64,000 bases of DNA from Pseudonocardia nigra (lineage in GTDB: Bacteria > Actinomycetota > Actinomycetes > Mycobacteriales > Pseudonocardiaceae). A program made the translations under genes and the position numbers. The notes below the pieces were generated by a model. The model saw only the letters and a program-made list of their open reading frames with translations. It searched no databases and was not told the DNA's origin. The stretch is from the NCBI RefSeq assembly GCF_019396355.1, contig NZ_JAHKRK010000003.1, forward strand, positions 33,589-97,588. Reading direction: 5' to 3'. Below are positions 38,559 to 47,224 of this stretch, one piece after another; position 1 is the stretch's first letter; every line of letters begins with the position of its first letter.

Positions 38559-40030
38559 ATGACCGGCGCTGCCGACAGCAACGGCGACCCCGGCCCTGCG
38601 CAGGCCACGGCCGCCCCGGCGGCGCGGACGGCGAGCGCGAGCCTCGTCGTCTGGCTGCTGGTCGGCTCGGCCTTCGTGATGATCCTCAATGAGACGATCA
38701 TGAGCGTGGCGTTGCCCGCGCTCGTGGTCGACCTCGGGTCGGCGTCGCGACGGCGCAGTGGCTGATGAGCGGCTTCCTGGTGACGATGGCGGTAGTCATC
38801 CCGATCACGGGCTTCCTCCTCCAGCGCTTCCCGCCGCGCCGGATCTACCTGGCGTCGATGACGCTGTTCAGCGCGGGCACCCTGGTGTCGGCGCTCGCCC
38901 CCGGCTTCGCGGTGCTGATGGCCGGCCGGGTCGTCCAGGCCGCGGGCACCGCCGTGATGGTCCCGCTGCTGATGACGTCGGTGATCCGGCTGGTCCCGGT
39001 CGAGCGCCGGGGAGCCACCATGGGCACGATCACGGTCGTCATCGCCGTCGCCCCCGCGGTCGGGCCGACGCTCTCCGGCGTCATCCTCACCACGCTGGGC
39101 TGGCGGTGGATGTTCTGGATCGTGCTGCCGATCGCGCTGCTGGCGCTGGCCACGGGTGCCGCGCGGCTGCACGTCGACGCCGACACCCGCCGCGTCCCAC
39201 TCGACGCCACCTCGGTGGTGCTGTCGGTGCTCGCCTTCGGCGGCCTGGTGTTCGGCCTCAGCAGCCTGGGCACTGCCGCACACGGCGGCGGCTCGGTGCC
39301 CCCGTGGCTGCCCACGGCGATCGGCGCGGTCGCGATGGTCGTGTTCGTGGCGCGCCAGCTGCGGCTGCAGACCGCGGGGCACGCGCTGCTGGACCTGCGC
39401 CCACTGGGGCACCGCTCGTTCGCGGTGTCGGTGCTGCTCGTCGTGCTCAGCATGATGTCGCTGTTCGGCGTGCTCATCCTGCTCCCGCTGTACATGCAGG
39501 ACGTGCTGGGCCTCGACGCGTTCACCACGGGCCTGGCGGTGCTGCCGGGCGGCCTCACGATGGGCCTGCTCGGGCCGGTGGTCGGCAGGCTCTACGACAA
39601 GGTCGGCGCGCGCCCGCTGGTCCCGCCCGGCGCCGTGATCCTCTGCGTCGCGCTGTGGGCGTTCACCACGCTCGGCGCGTCGTCGCCGCTCTGGGCGTTG
39701 ATCGCGATGCACGTGGTGCTCGTCATCGGCATCTCGCTCATGCTCACGCCGCTGGTCACCGACGCCCTCGGGCAGCTGCCGGGGGAGCTGGTCTCCCACG
39801 GCAGCGCGATCGTCAGCACGCTGCAGCAGGTCGCGGGCGCGGCGGGCACTGCCCTGTTCGTCACGGTGATGACGCTGGCCTCCGCCGACCCGGCGGCGGG
39901 CACCGACGCCACCGGCGCCCGGGCGTCGTTCCTCTGCGCCGCGATCATCGCGACCGTCGCGCTGCCGATCACCCTGCTCGTCGGGCGGCGGCGGGCGGAG
40001 AACCCGGCGTCCGAAGCCGCGTCCGTGTAG
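38559..40030 (+). pseudogene. DHA2 (EmrB/QacA) MFS exporter with a one-base frameshift
   Basis: The ATG at 38559 opens a 14-helix drug:proton antiporter: LVGSAFVMILNETIMSVALPALVVDLG in helix 1, then after about 38738 the frame shifts to a premature TGA. The rest (MSGFLVTMAVVIPITGFLLQRFPPRR, GRVVQAAGTAVMVPLL, the motif C region and helices to 40030) is intact one frame away. Restoring one G in CTCGGGTCGG gives LGVGVATAQWLMSGF, the usual family sequence. Either a real mutation or a homopolymer error; if an error, this is a working multidrug exporter of about 490 residues. Confidence 0.8.
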
Positions 40031-40046
40031 GCACCCCCCTGGCGTG

Positions 40047-40588
40047 TGATCGCCGCGAGCGCGCGGTTCCTGTGGCGGCGAGAGCGTGGATGTGTATCTC
40101 ACGGGCGCGATCGCCGCGAGAGCGTCGTTCTTGCAGGGGCGGGCGCAGGGCTGCGTATCTCGCAGCGATCAGCCCGGCGCCGCCCGGCCCCGGAGCCCAG
40201 GCGCGCGGCGATCGTCCCGAGAGTGCGATTTCCGCAGCAGCAGGAGCGCGCGTGCGCACCTCACCGCGATCATGCCACCCGCGATCGTCGCGAGAGCGCG
40301 ATTGCTGTAGGGGCGGGAGCGCGAATGTGTATCTCGCAGCGATCACGGCGGACCTGATCGCCGCGAGAGCGTCGCCTTGTGCAGCGACGGGCGCAGGGCT
40401 GCGTATCTCGGCGCGATCAGCGCGGCACCGCCCGGCCCCGGAGCCCAGGCGCGCGTGATCGTCCCGAGAGTGCGATGTCCGCAGCAGCAGGAACGCGCGT
40501 GCGCACCTCACCGCGATCATGCCACCCGTGATCGCCGCGAGAGCGCGATTGCTGTAGGGGCGGGAGCGCGAATGCGCATCTCGCGGCC
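40047..40588. repeat. Repeat array 2: seven palindromic units with a 247-bp duplication
   Basis: This array has the same arms as array 1 (TGATCGCCGCGAGAGCGC and GCGTATCTCGCGGCGATCA). GATC-to-GATC units lie at about 40048-40112, 40109-40170, 40210-40271, 40283-40344, 40356-40418, 40457-40518 and 40530-40588, the last lacking its final GATC. Units 2-4 with their spacers are repeated as units 5-7 at a period of 247 bases (40109/40356, 40210/40457, 40283/40530). The array fills the space between the convergent exporter and nitroreductase stops. Centres often contain GCAGCAGCAGGA or GGGGCGGGAGCGCG-like runs. No gene is apparent. Confidence 0.87.
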
Positions 40589-40597
40589 ACCGTCGCG

Positions 40598-41197
40598 TCA
40601 CCAGTGTCCGCGGTGCACAACCTCCTCGACGCTCCGGCGCCCGCGGCGCAGCGACGGCGACCGGATGTCCTCCGCGCCGGCGTATCCCACGGACACGCAG
40701 CCGATCGGCAGGTACTCCTCGGGCACGCCGAACGCGGCGCGGAACCCGGCGATCCGGTCCGGCGGCACCCCGAAGAAGCAGGCCGCGAGCCCGTCGTCCA
40801 CCGCCGTGAGCAGCATGAGCATGGCGGCCATCCCGGTGTCGATGTCCCAGTACGGCACCGGCCAGCGGGCCTCGTCGCGGTCGGTCCAGCCCTTGTCGGC
40901 CTCGGCGTAGCGGTCCAGGTAGGCGGCCTTGTGCGACAGCGGCACGATCAGCAGCGGCGCACGGCTCATCCGAGTCAGCCACCGGTCGGGCGGGCCGCCC
41001 TCGGTGGTGGCCGCCCAGAACCGGTCCCGCTCGTCGGGCGACTCCAGCACCAGGAACGCCCACCCCTGGCTGAACCCGGCCGACGGGGCTCGGATCGCGT
41101 GCTCGAGCAGCCGCTCCCGCACCTCGGGCGGGACGGGCCGATCGGGGTCGTAGTCGCGGACCATGCGGCGGCGGCGGACGACGTCGGCGAACTCCAT
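40598..41197 (-). CDS. Nitroreductase-family flavoprotein
   Basis: The 199-residue protein matches FMN-dependent nitroreductases: VVRRRRMVRDYDPDRPV with the phosphate-binding arginines, HAIRAPSAGFSQGWAFLV, the WDIDTGMAAMLMLLTAVDDGLAACFFG core helix and GCVSVGYAG near the C-terminus. Such enzymes reduce nitro groups or dehydrogenate small substrates with NAD(P)H. ATG at 41197. Its stop is ten bases from repeat array 2. Confidence 0.85.
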   Translation of the reverse strand: MEFADVVRRRRMVRDYDPDRPVPPEVRERLLEHAIRAPSAGFSQGWAFLVLESPDERDRFWAATTEGGPPDRWLTRMSRAPLLIVPLSHKAAYLDRYAEADKGWTDRDEARWPVPYWDIDTGMAAMLMLLTAVDDGLAACFFGVPPDRIAGFRAAFGVPEEYLPIGCVSVGYAGAEDIRSPSLRRGRRSVEEVVHRGHW

Positions 41198-41321
41198 GGG
41201 ATCACCCTGCCGGACGGTTGATGTGGGCGGCGCGGTCGATCGCCGCCCTGAATCGCGGTGCCGTCGCGCCACGGCGAGCCGCAGGATGAGGCGATCCCCC
41301 CACCAGCTCGGAGGTGCTTGC

Positions 41322-41432
41322 GTGACCCTCATCCTCGCGGCCACCAACAACGACGGCACATTCATCGGTGCCGATTCCCGGGTGTCGAGCGACTACAGCT
41401 ACTCCGACAACGCCGGCGGGTGGCCGCCGTAG
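41322..41432 (+). pseudogene. 5' stump of an Ntn-hydrolase-like gene
   Basis: A GTG at 41322 with GGAGG seven bases upstream opens 36 codons reading MTLILAATNNDGTFIGADSRVSS-, like the first strands of proteasome/HslV-type Ntn hydrolases, and then hits TAG at 41430. A real start signal on such a short frame directly before a transposase remnant suggests that an IS insertion removed the rest of the gene. Confidence 0.45.
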
Positions 41433-41449
41433 CCCTGTGTCTTCAGCCG

Positions 41450-41836
41450 CGACTCGTCGCCGATCCCGCCGGCCGGTTGATCTGGGCTTCACCCGCGCTA
41501 CCGGGAGCCCGCCACGACATGGGAGCCGCCCGCGAACACGGCATCCTCGACGCCCTCCAGCAGGCGGGGGTGAAGGTGATCGTCGACCACGGCTATCGAG
41601 GTTCCGGGTTCGAGGTCCCGCAACGACGCCGCTCGGCCGACCCCGAGACCGGCGAACGCCGGCGCCTGTCCCGCAACCAGCAAGACATCAACTCCGCCCA
41701 CGCCCGCCAGCGCGGACCCGGCGAGCGCGGCAACGCCCAACTCAAGGCCTGGCGGATCCTCCGCAAGATCCGCTGCTGCCCCCGCCGAGCAACCGACCTC
41801 GTCAAGGCCGTCCTGGTCCTCATCCAAGCCGGCTGA
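41450..41836 (+). mobile_element. IS5-family transposase C-terminal remnant
   Basis: The frame encodes VADPAGRLIWASPALPGARHD, VKVIVDHGYRGSG and GERGNAQLKAWRILRKIRCCPRRATDLVKAVLVL, the second half of an IS5-type DDE transposase including the second aspartate and the glutamate. The N-terminal half with the helix-turn-helix is missing, and no terminal inverted repeats are visible. The element is dead. Confidence 0.75.
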
Positions 41837-41853
41837 CGCCAAGTGGAAAGAGC

Positions 41854-42506
41854 TCACTGGCTCTGATCGCCGTAGCGCAGGGCCAACTCCGAGGTTCCGG
41901 GACCGTCAAGATCCGTCAGGGCGACAGCCCTCCCGGACACGGCAAGGAGCAGGGAGAGAGCGGGTCCCTTCGGGGTCCCTTCACTGCCGGTCCATCGCCG
42001 ATCGAGACATCGGCATCTTCGGCGATCAGCGTGAGGCCCGCCACGCGTTCCTTGCCCCCGCCGAACGAGGTAGACGTCTTCACCTGAAGCCGCAACGCAC
42101 GCTCGACAGCGGCGAGGGGATACTCATGGGTCGACCCCAGCGGCCTGCGGATGTCTTCGCCGTGCACGATCGCCTCAACCAGCCGAGTGTCGCGAGGGGC
42201 CGGTGGGGAGGAGGTGCGGTTCACGACCGCGCGGAAGCGAGCCAGAGTTTCCTGGGGCGTGGCGCCCCGCTCGCGGGCCACCCCATTCGCGTTCTCCCGA
42301 TCGAAGTCGAATCGGGCGGCAGCAAGACCGACGAGGAAGTTCAGGGGCAGCGTGGCCTTGGCCGTAGCGACGAGGTGAGCGACGACGTCGTGCAGGGACC
42401 ATCCGGCGCACAGAGATGGCTCGTTCCAGTGAGCGTGGTCGAGCGTGTCCAGGAAGGCGATCAGCGCCTCACGCTCGGCGTGCACCAGGGGCCAGACGTC
42501 GGTCAT
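41854..42506 (-). pseudogene. Mycothiol-dependent maleylpyruvate isomerase-family enzyme, frameshifted by an 11-bp duplication
   Basis: From the ATG at 42506 (GAGGAG upstream) the product is a DinB/MDMPI-type protein: ALIAFLDTLDHAHWNEPSLCAGWSLHDVVAHLVATA, with the metal histidine, then RLVEAIVHGEDIRRPLG and LTLIAEDADVSIGDGPAV. At 41962-41982 the sequence GGGTCCCTTC occurs twice with an 11-base period. Deleting one copy restores ALSLLLAVSGRAVALTDLDG to a stop at 41854; as it stands the frame ends early at 41916. A tandem duplication is a real mutation type, so this gene is probably truly inactivated. Confidence 0.75.
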
Positions 42507-42649
42507 CGACGATCTCCTCGTACTTTCGCAGATTCCTTGTCTGGTTGGACGCCCTCCAGCTGCGGAAGTCATCGCCATGTCGTGGCCGATGCCCCGACGA
42601 GCAGGCTCGGCCGCTCCCAGCCACGTCGGGGTTCGTGCGGCATCCCAGC

Positions 42650-42824
42650 CACCGGGACCCCGCCGTCCCCAGCGGTAGTCGGTCACGGCTGGTGCTCGTG
42701 TGGCTTTCCGTTGGAGATCGTCGGCCACAGTGCCATCGAGATGACCATGAACGTCTACGGCCACGTCAACCTCGACACCCAGCGCGCAGCCCTCAACCAC
42801 CTCGACGACGAGCTGTCGGGTTAG
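42650..42824 (+). mobile_element. Tyrosine recombinase (integrase) C-terminal remnant
   Basis: The last ~36 codons before the TAG at 42822 read EIVGHSAIEMTMNVYGHVNLDTQR and RAALNHLDDELSG, the GH...Y end of phage-type integrases with the nucleophile tyrosine in NVYGHV. The upstream part is scrambled in other frames. It lies 77 bases from the 3' end of tRNA-Ala, the classic site for such elements. Confidence 0.7.
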
Positions 42825-42899
42825 AGCTGTTGCTATCAGGTTCCGTTGTCATGACGGACCATGCCAAGCCGCCCGATCCGGGATCGGCTGGTGAGAGTG

Positions 42900-42974
<75 letters not shown>

Positions 42975-43058
42975 TTGCGGAGAAGAACTTACACGACCCC
43001 TCGGAGGCCCCGTGAACGGGGTCGCACTTCGCGGTGCGACTGCCCTACGGTCGGCCCC

Positions 43059-45074
43059 GTGCAGCCTGCTGACATCGGCCGTCTCGTCACGGTCTCCGAC
43101 CCGAAGGTCTCCCCCGACGGACGCATGGTCGCGTTCGTGGTCACCCGCGTCGACATGGAGAAGAACCGCTACCGCAGCGCGGTGTGGCTGGTGCCGGCGG
43201 ACGGGTCCGTCCCCGCCTATCCCTTGACCTCCGGCGAGCACCGCGACGGCCGGCCCGTCTGGTCGCCGGACGGGCGGCGGTTGGCGTTCACCAGCTCCCG
43301 CGCGGAGGAGAAGGGCAGCAGCACACTGCATGTCGTGCCGGTCGGCGGGCCGGGCGAGACGGTCACCATCTGTGAACGCCCGGAGGCCATCGAGGAGCCG
43401 GTGTGGTCGCCCGACGGCACGCGGATCGCGTTCGCGTCGCGGGAGCGTACGGGCCGTTACGCCGACGGCGACGACGAGCGGGCCCGTCCGCCCCGGCGGA
43501 TCGACCGCCTGTTCTCCCGCGTCGACGGCGAGGGGTGGACGATCGACCGGCCGCGGAGCGTGTTCGTCGTGCCGGCCGACGGTTCCGCGGAACCGTGGCT
43601 GGTCGCGGGCGGCCCCTACGAGCACGGGGGGCCGGTGTGGGCGCCCGACGGTACCCGGCTCGCGGTCACCACCACGCGGGCGAAGGACTGGGACCTCGAG
43701 ATGGTCGACGACGTCTTCCTCGTCGACGTCGAGCCCGACGCCGCCGAGCCCCGCTCGCTCACCGACCGCGGCCTGTCGCACCGCCTCCCCGCGTTCAGTC
43801 CCGACGGCATGCGCATCGCCGCGCTCGCGGAGAACACCCGGCTCATCCACTCGCACAGTCAGGTCGTGGTGCTCGACGCCCGCACCGGCGAGGAGCGCGT
43901 CCTCACCGCGGCGCTCGACCGCCAGTGCGCCCCGTTCCCCGGGGCCCGGGCGCCGCTCTGGCACGGGGACGACCTCCTGTTCTCCATCGAGGACCACGGC
44001 GACGTCCACCTCTACCGGGTCCGCTCCGACGGCTCCGCTCCCCCGGAGCGGGTGGTCGGTGGCACCCGCATGGTCGCCGGGTTCGACGCCGCGGGCGGCA
44101 CGCTGGCGTTCGTGGCCACCACGCCCACGGAGCGGTCCGAGCTGTTCGTGCGCGACGCCGACGGCACGGAGCGGCGCCTCACCTCGCTCGGCGCCGCGTT
44201 CCACGCCGCCGTGCCGGTCGCCGCCCCCGAGCACTTCACCGTGCCGTCCCCCGCGGGCGACGGCGACATCGACGCGTGGCTGGTGCGCCCGGCGGACGCC
44301 GCCGACGGCGAGCGCGTCCCGGTGTTGCTGTCCATCCATGGCGGACCGATGACGCAGTACGGCAACGCCTGGTTCGACGAGTTCCAGATGTGGACAGGCG
44401 CCGGATACGCCATCGTCTACTGCAACCCGCACGGTTCCACGGGCCAGACCGACGCGTGGGCGCGCGCGATCCGGGCCCCGGAGGCCTCGGAGGTGCCGGG
44501 CACGGGGTGGGGTGGGATCGACGCCGACGACGTCCTCGCCGTGCTCGACGCGGCCCTGGAGCGCGACCCGAGCCTCGATGCCGACCGCGTCGGCGTGCTC
44601 GGCGGCTCCTACGGCGGCTACCTCACGAGCTGGTTGATCGGCCACACCGACCGGTTCGCCGCGGCCTGCAGCGAGCGGGCGGTCAACAACATGGAGTCGG
44701 AGGAGTGGAGCTCCGACTCGGCGGGCTACTTCCGCTACGAGATCGGCGTGACGCACCTCGATGCGCCCGAGGTGTACCGCCGGATCTCCCCGATCAGCTA
44801 CGTGCGCGACATCAACACACCGGTGCTGATCCTGCACTCCGAGAACGACCTGCGCTGCCACGTCGAGCAGGCCGACCAGCTGTTCGTCGCCCTGCGGATG
44901 CTCGGCAAGCCGGTCGAGTACTGGCGCTTCCCCGAGGAGGGCCACGAGCTGTCCCGTGCCGGCTCGCCGCGGCACCGCGTGCAGCGAGCGGAGATCATCC
45001 TCGACTGGTTCGGGCGGCACGTCGGCGGCCGCCGCCCCACGATCGGGTGGGACCACCCGGCCCGCGAGGCCTGA
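43059..45074 (+). CDS. S9-family prolyl oligopeptidase-like peptidase
   Basis: The 671-residue protein has an N-terminal beta-propeller built from WSPDGRRLAF/WAPDGTRLAV-type repeats and a C-terminal alpha/beta hydrolase domain with the nucleophile S517 in GGSYGG, the acid in HSENDLRC and the histidine in EEGHELSR. It matches the acylaminoacyl-peptidase/DPP-type S9C group, which trims short peptides. It lacks a signal peptide. The GTG at 43059 is the first start after the tRNA; the open frame further upstream runs through the tRNA and is not coding. Confidence 0.9.
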   Translation: MQPADIGRLVTVSDPKVSPDGRMVAFVVTRVDMEKNRYRSAVWLVPADGSVPAYPLTSGEHRDGRPVWSPDGRRLAFTSSRAEEKGSSTLHVVPVGGPGETVTICERPEAIEEPVWSPDGTRIAFASRERTGRYADGDDERARPPRRIDRLFSRVDGEGWTIDRPRSVFVVPADGSAEPWLVAGGPYEHGGPVWAPDGTRLAVTTTRAKDWDLEMVDDVFLVDVEPDAAEPRSLTDRGLSHRLPAFSPDGMRIAALAENTRLIHSHSQVVVLDARTGEERVLTAALDRQCAPFPGARAPLWHGDDLLFSIEDHGDVHLYRVRSDGSAPPERVVGGTRMVAGFDAAGGTLAFVATTPTERSELFVRDADGTERRLTSLGAAFHAAVPVAAPEHFTVPSPAGDGDIDAWLVRPADAADGERVPVLLSIHGGPMTQYGNAWFDEFQMWTGAGYAIVYCNPHGSTGQTDAWARAIRAPEASEVPGTGWGGIDADDVLAVLDAALERDPSLDADRVGVLGGSYGGYLTSWLIGHTDRFAAACSERAVNNMESEEWSSDSAGYFRYEIGVTHLDAPEVYRRISPISYVRDINTPVLILHSENDLRCHVEQADQLFVALRMLGKPVEYWRFPEEGHELSRAGSPRHRVQRAEIILDWFGRHVGGRRPTIGWDHPAREA

Positions 45075-45089
45075 CGGGCCCCCGAGTGT

Positions 45090-45139
45090 CCGGAAAGCCA
45101 CGTTCCTGTCGTTCAGCGTCAGGAACGTGGCTTTCCTGG
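45090..45139. repeat. Hairpin repeat family B, copy 2
   Basis: This copy reads CCGGAAAGCCACGTTCCTG, an 11-base loop TCGTTCAGCGT, and CAGGAACGTGGCTTTCCTGG. It matches copy 1 at 11591-11643 except for one arm base and three loop bases. It lies between the convergent peptidase and DsbA genes, where it could end both transcripts. Confidence 0.85.
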
Positions 45140-45209
45140 CTCTCCTGGCAGGTCCGTGGGCTCCGCCGGGTGGTGCCGCGGATGGACCGGTGAGGGCGGC
45201 GGCGCCGGC

Positions 45210-45959
45210 TCAGCGGGCGGCGGCGATCGCGTCCTGCAGCCAGCTCGCGTCGTTCAGGTCGATTTTACGACCATCGACGGCCACGGTGGGCGTGCCGAAC
45301 GTGCCGTCGGTCTGCAGCGCCGGGTCGGAGGTGGCGGCTTCGGTCTCGGCCGCCACCTCGTCGGTGTGGCGCCCATCGCGAACGCATGCGGCGAAGTCGC
45401 CCTGCGCACCGAGCTCGGTGCCGAACGCGATGAGCTCCTCGTCGCTCAGGCCGGCACTGCCCTCCGCGGGCTGTTTGTCGAACAGCTTGTCGTGGTAGGC
45501 CGGGAAGATCCCGGCCGGGACCGCACACAGCGCGGCGTTCGCGGCCCGCGTCGAGTAGCCGGCGGGGTCCGTCAGCTCGTCGAGGATCGCGATGCTGTGG
45601 TAGCGCACCGTCAGCTCGCCGTTGTTCAGCGCGGTGGTGATGGCGTCCCCGTCGCGCTCCTCGAACCGCTCGCAGCCCGGGCAGAGGTAGTCCTCGTACA
45701 CGTCGATGATCGCGGGCCCGGAACCCGCGGTGACGACGGCGCCGGACGCGGTGGCCGAGTAGGTGGGCACCACGTCCTCGCCGGAGCTGCGGTTCCACAG
45801 CAGGACCAGTCCCACGACGAGCGCCACCGCCACGACGGCCGCGACGACGATCAGCGGGGTGCGGTTCGGCTGCGGCGGCCGCTGGATGCCGGCGGCGGCC
45901 AGCCGTGCGTTGGCCGCCTCCTGCCTGCGCTTCTTCTCGTTCCGCCCCGCTCCACCCAT
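45210..45959 (-). CDS. Membrane-anchored DsbA-like thioredoxin-fold protein
   Basis: The 249-residue protein has a charged N-terminus, one membrane helix (about 34-58, [20 protein letters not shown]) and an extracytoplasmic thioredoxin-fold domain with the active site YLCPGCERF and the cis-proline in GTFGTPTVAVDG. It would introduce or shuffle disulfides in exported proteins. The ATG at 45959 follows the MauE/DoxX-type gene by one base, so the two are surely co-expressed and probably form one electron route. Confidence 0.88.
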   Translation of the reverse strand: MGGAGRNEKKRRQEAANARLAAAGIQRPPQPNRTPLIVVAAVVAVALVVGLVLLWNRSSGEDVVPTYSATASGAVVTAGSGPAIIDVYEDYLCPGCERFEERDGDAITTALNNGELTVRYHSIAILDELTDPAGYSTRAANAALCAVPAGIFPAYHDKLFDKQPAEGSAGLSDEELIAFGTELGAQGDFAACVRDGRHTDEVAAETEAATSDPALQTDGTFGTPTVAVDGRKIDLNDASWLQDAIAAAR

Positions 45960-45960
45960 C

Positions 45961-46437
45961 TCAGGTCCTTCCCGTGTTCGCCAGCCGCGCGTCCAGCGCC
46001 CAGAACGAGCGCGGCCGCACCAGCAACCAGCCTGCCAGCAGCAGGAACCCGCCGTCCCGCAGCAGCTCCTGCACGTACGTCGTCGCGCCGGGCTCGACCG
46101 CTCCGCCGCCGCCGAAGCAGCCGCAGTCGATCGACAGCCCGCGCGCCCACGCCTGCGCCACCCCCGCGACGAACACCAGCAGCAGCGCCACGGACAGCAG
46201 GGCGACCACGCGGACACCATTGCCCGCCAGCAGCAGCACCCCGAGCGCGATCTCCACCCACGGCAGCAGCGCGGCGATCACCTCGACGACCGGGTCGGGC
46301 AGCACGTCGTAGGCGCGGACGGCGATGTAGGTCTGGTCGGGATCGATCACCTTGAGCACCCCGGAGATCAGCCAGACGGCGGCCAGTCCCAGCCGCGCCA
46401 GCGTCCCGATGACGTCGAGGACGCGATCGGACTTCAC
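45961..46437 (-). CDS. MauE/DoxX-type membrane protein
   Basis: This 158-residue protein has four hydrophobic segments and the family features GLAAVWLISGVLKVIDP at the start and GLSIDCGCFGGGG between helices 3 and 4, with a CxC pair. MauE-type proteins are linked to disulfide formation and, in some bacteria, act in place of DsbB/VKOR to reoxidise a thioredoxin-like partner. The DsbA-like gene immediately downstream is that partner by position. ATG at 46437. Confidence 0.85.
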   Translation of the reverse strand: MKSDRVLDVIGTLARLGLAAVWLISGVLKVIDPDQTYIAVRAYDVLPDPVVEVIAALLPWVEIALGVLLLAGNGVRVVALLSVALLLVFVAGVAQAWARGLSIDCGCFGGGGAVEPGATTYVQELLRDGGFLLLAGWLLVRPRSFWALDARLANTGRT

Positions 46438-46479
46438 ACGTTCAGCCTAGCGACGCACGAGGAGACCTAGGCTGGCGGC

Positions 46480-47212
46480 ATGAAGCAGCTCCCCGGTCCG
46501 GCGGAGTTCGCGGCGCGCCAGGGCGACCACCACCACGGTGACGTCTCCGGCGGCTGGTTGCGGGCCGCGGTCTTCGGCGCGATGGACGGCCTCGTCACCA
46601 ACATCGCGCTGATCGCCGGCGTCGGCGGGGGCGGGGGCGGGCCGCCAGGTGATCATCCTGACCGGCATGGCGGGGCTCGTGGCCGGCGCGTTCTCCATGG
46701 CGCTCGGCGAGTTCGCCTCGGTCCATACCCAAAACGACGCCGTGGCGGCCGAGGTGGCCGTCGAGCGCGACGAGATCCGCAGGCACCCCCGCGCCGAGCA
46801 GGCCGAGCTGGCCGAGATGTACGAGGGGATGGGGCTCTCCCGGCCCACGGCGGAGGCGGTGGCGCGCGAGGTGCACGCCGACCCCGAGCCCGCGGTCAAG
46901 GTCCACATCACGCAGGAGCTCGGCGTCGACCCCGACGAGCAGCCCCCGCCGTGGACCGCGGCGGCGTCGTCGTTCCTCTGCTTCGCCGTCGGCGGCATCA
47001 TCCCGCTGGTCCCGTACCTGTTCGGCTCCTCCGCGCTGGCCCTCGGGCTCCTCGTCGGCGCGGTCGGGCTGTTCGTCGCGGGCGCGCTGACGTCACGCTT
47101 CACTGCGCGACCCTGGTGGTTCAGCGGCCTGCGGCAGCTGCTGTTCGGCGCGATCGCCGCGGGCGCCACCTACGTGGTCGGGATGCTGATCGGGGTGAGC
47201 ATGACGGGGTGA
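46480..47212 (+). pseudogene. VIT1/CCC1-family iron/manganese transporter with a frameshift in a G-run
   Basis: The start region (MKQLPGPAEFAARQGDHHHG, then GWLRAAVFGAMDGLVTNIALIAGVGG) is typical of VIT1/CCC1 transporters. In the run GGCGGGGGCGGGGGCGGG (about 46624-46641) the frame is lost. The rest, VIILTGMAGLVAGAFSMALGEFASVHTQND and four further helices to the TGA at 47210-47212, is intact one base out. Removing one G, or an equivalent change, restores a ~243-residue protein. The long G-run makes a sequencing error quite likely. Confidence 0.78.
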
Positions 47213-47224
47213 CGCCGGCGGCGC

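Noticed and set aside
41200..41960. attL site matching the 3' end of tRNA-Ala
   Set aside because: I looked for a second copy of the T-arm and acceptor end to the left of the integrase remnant and saw none by eye.
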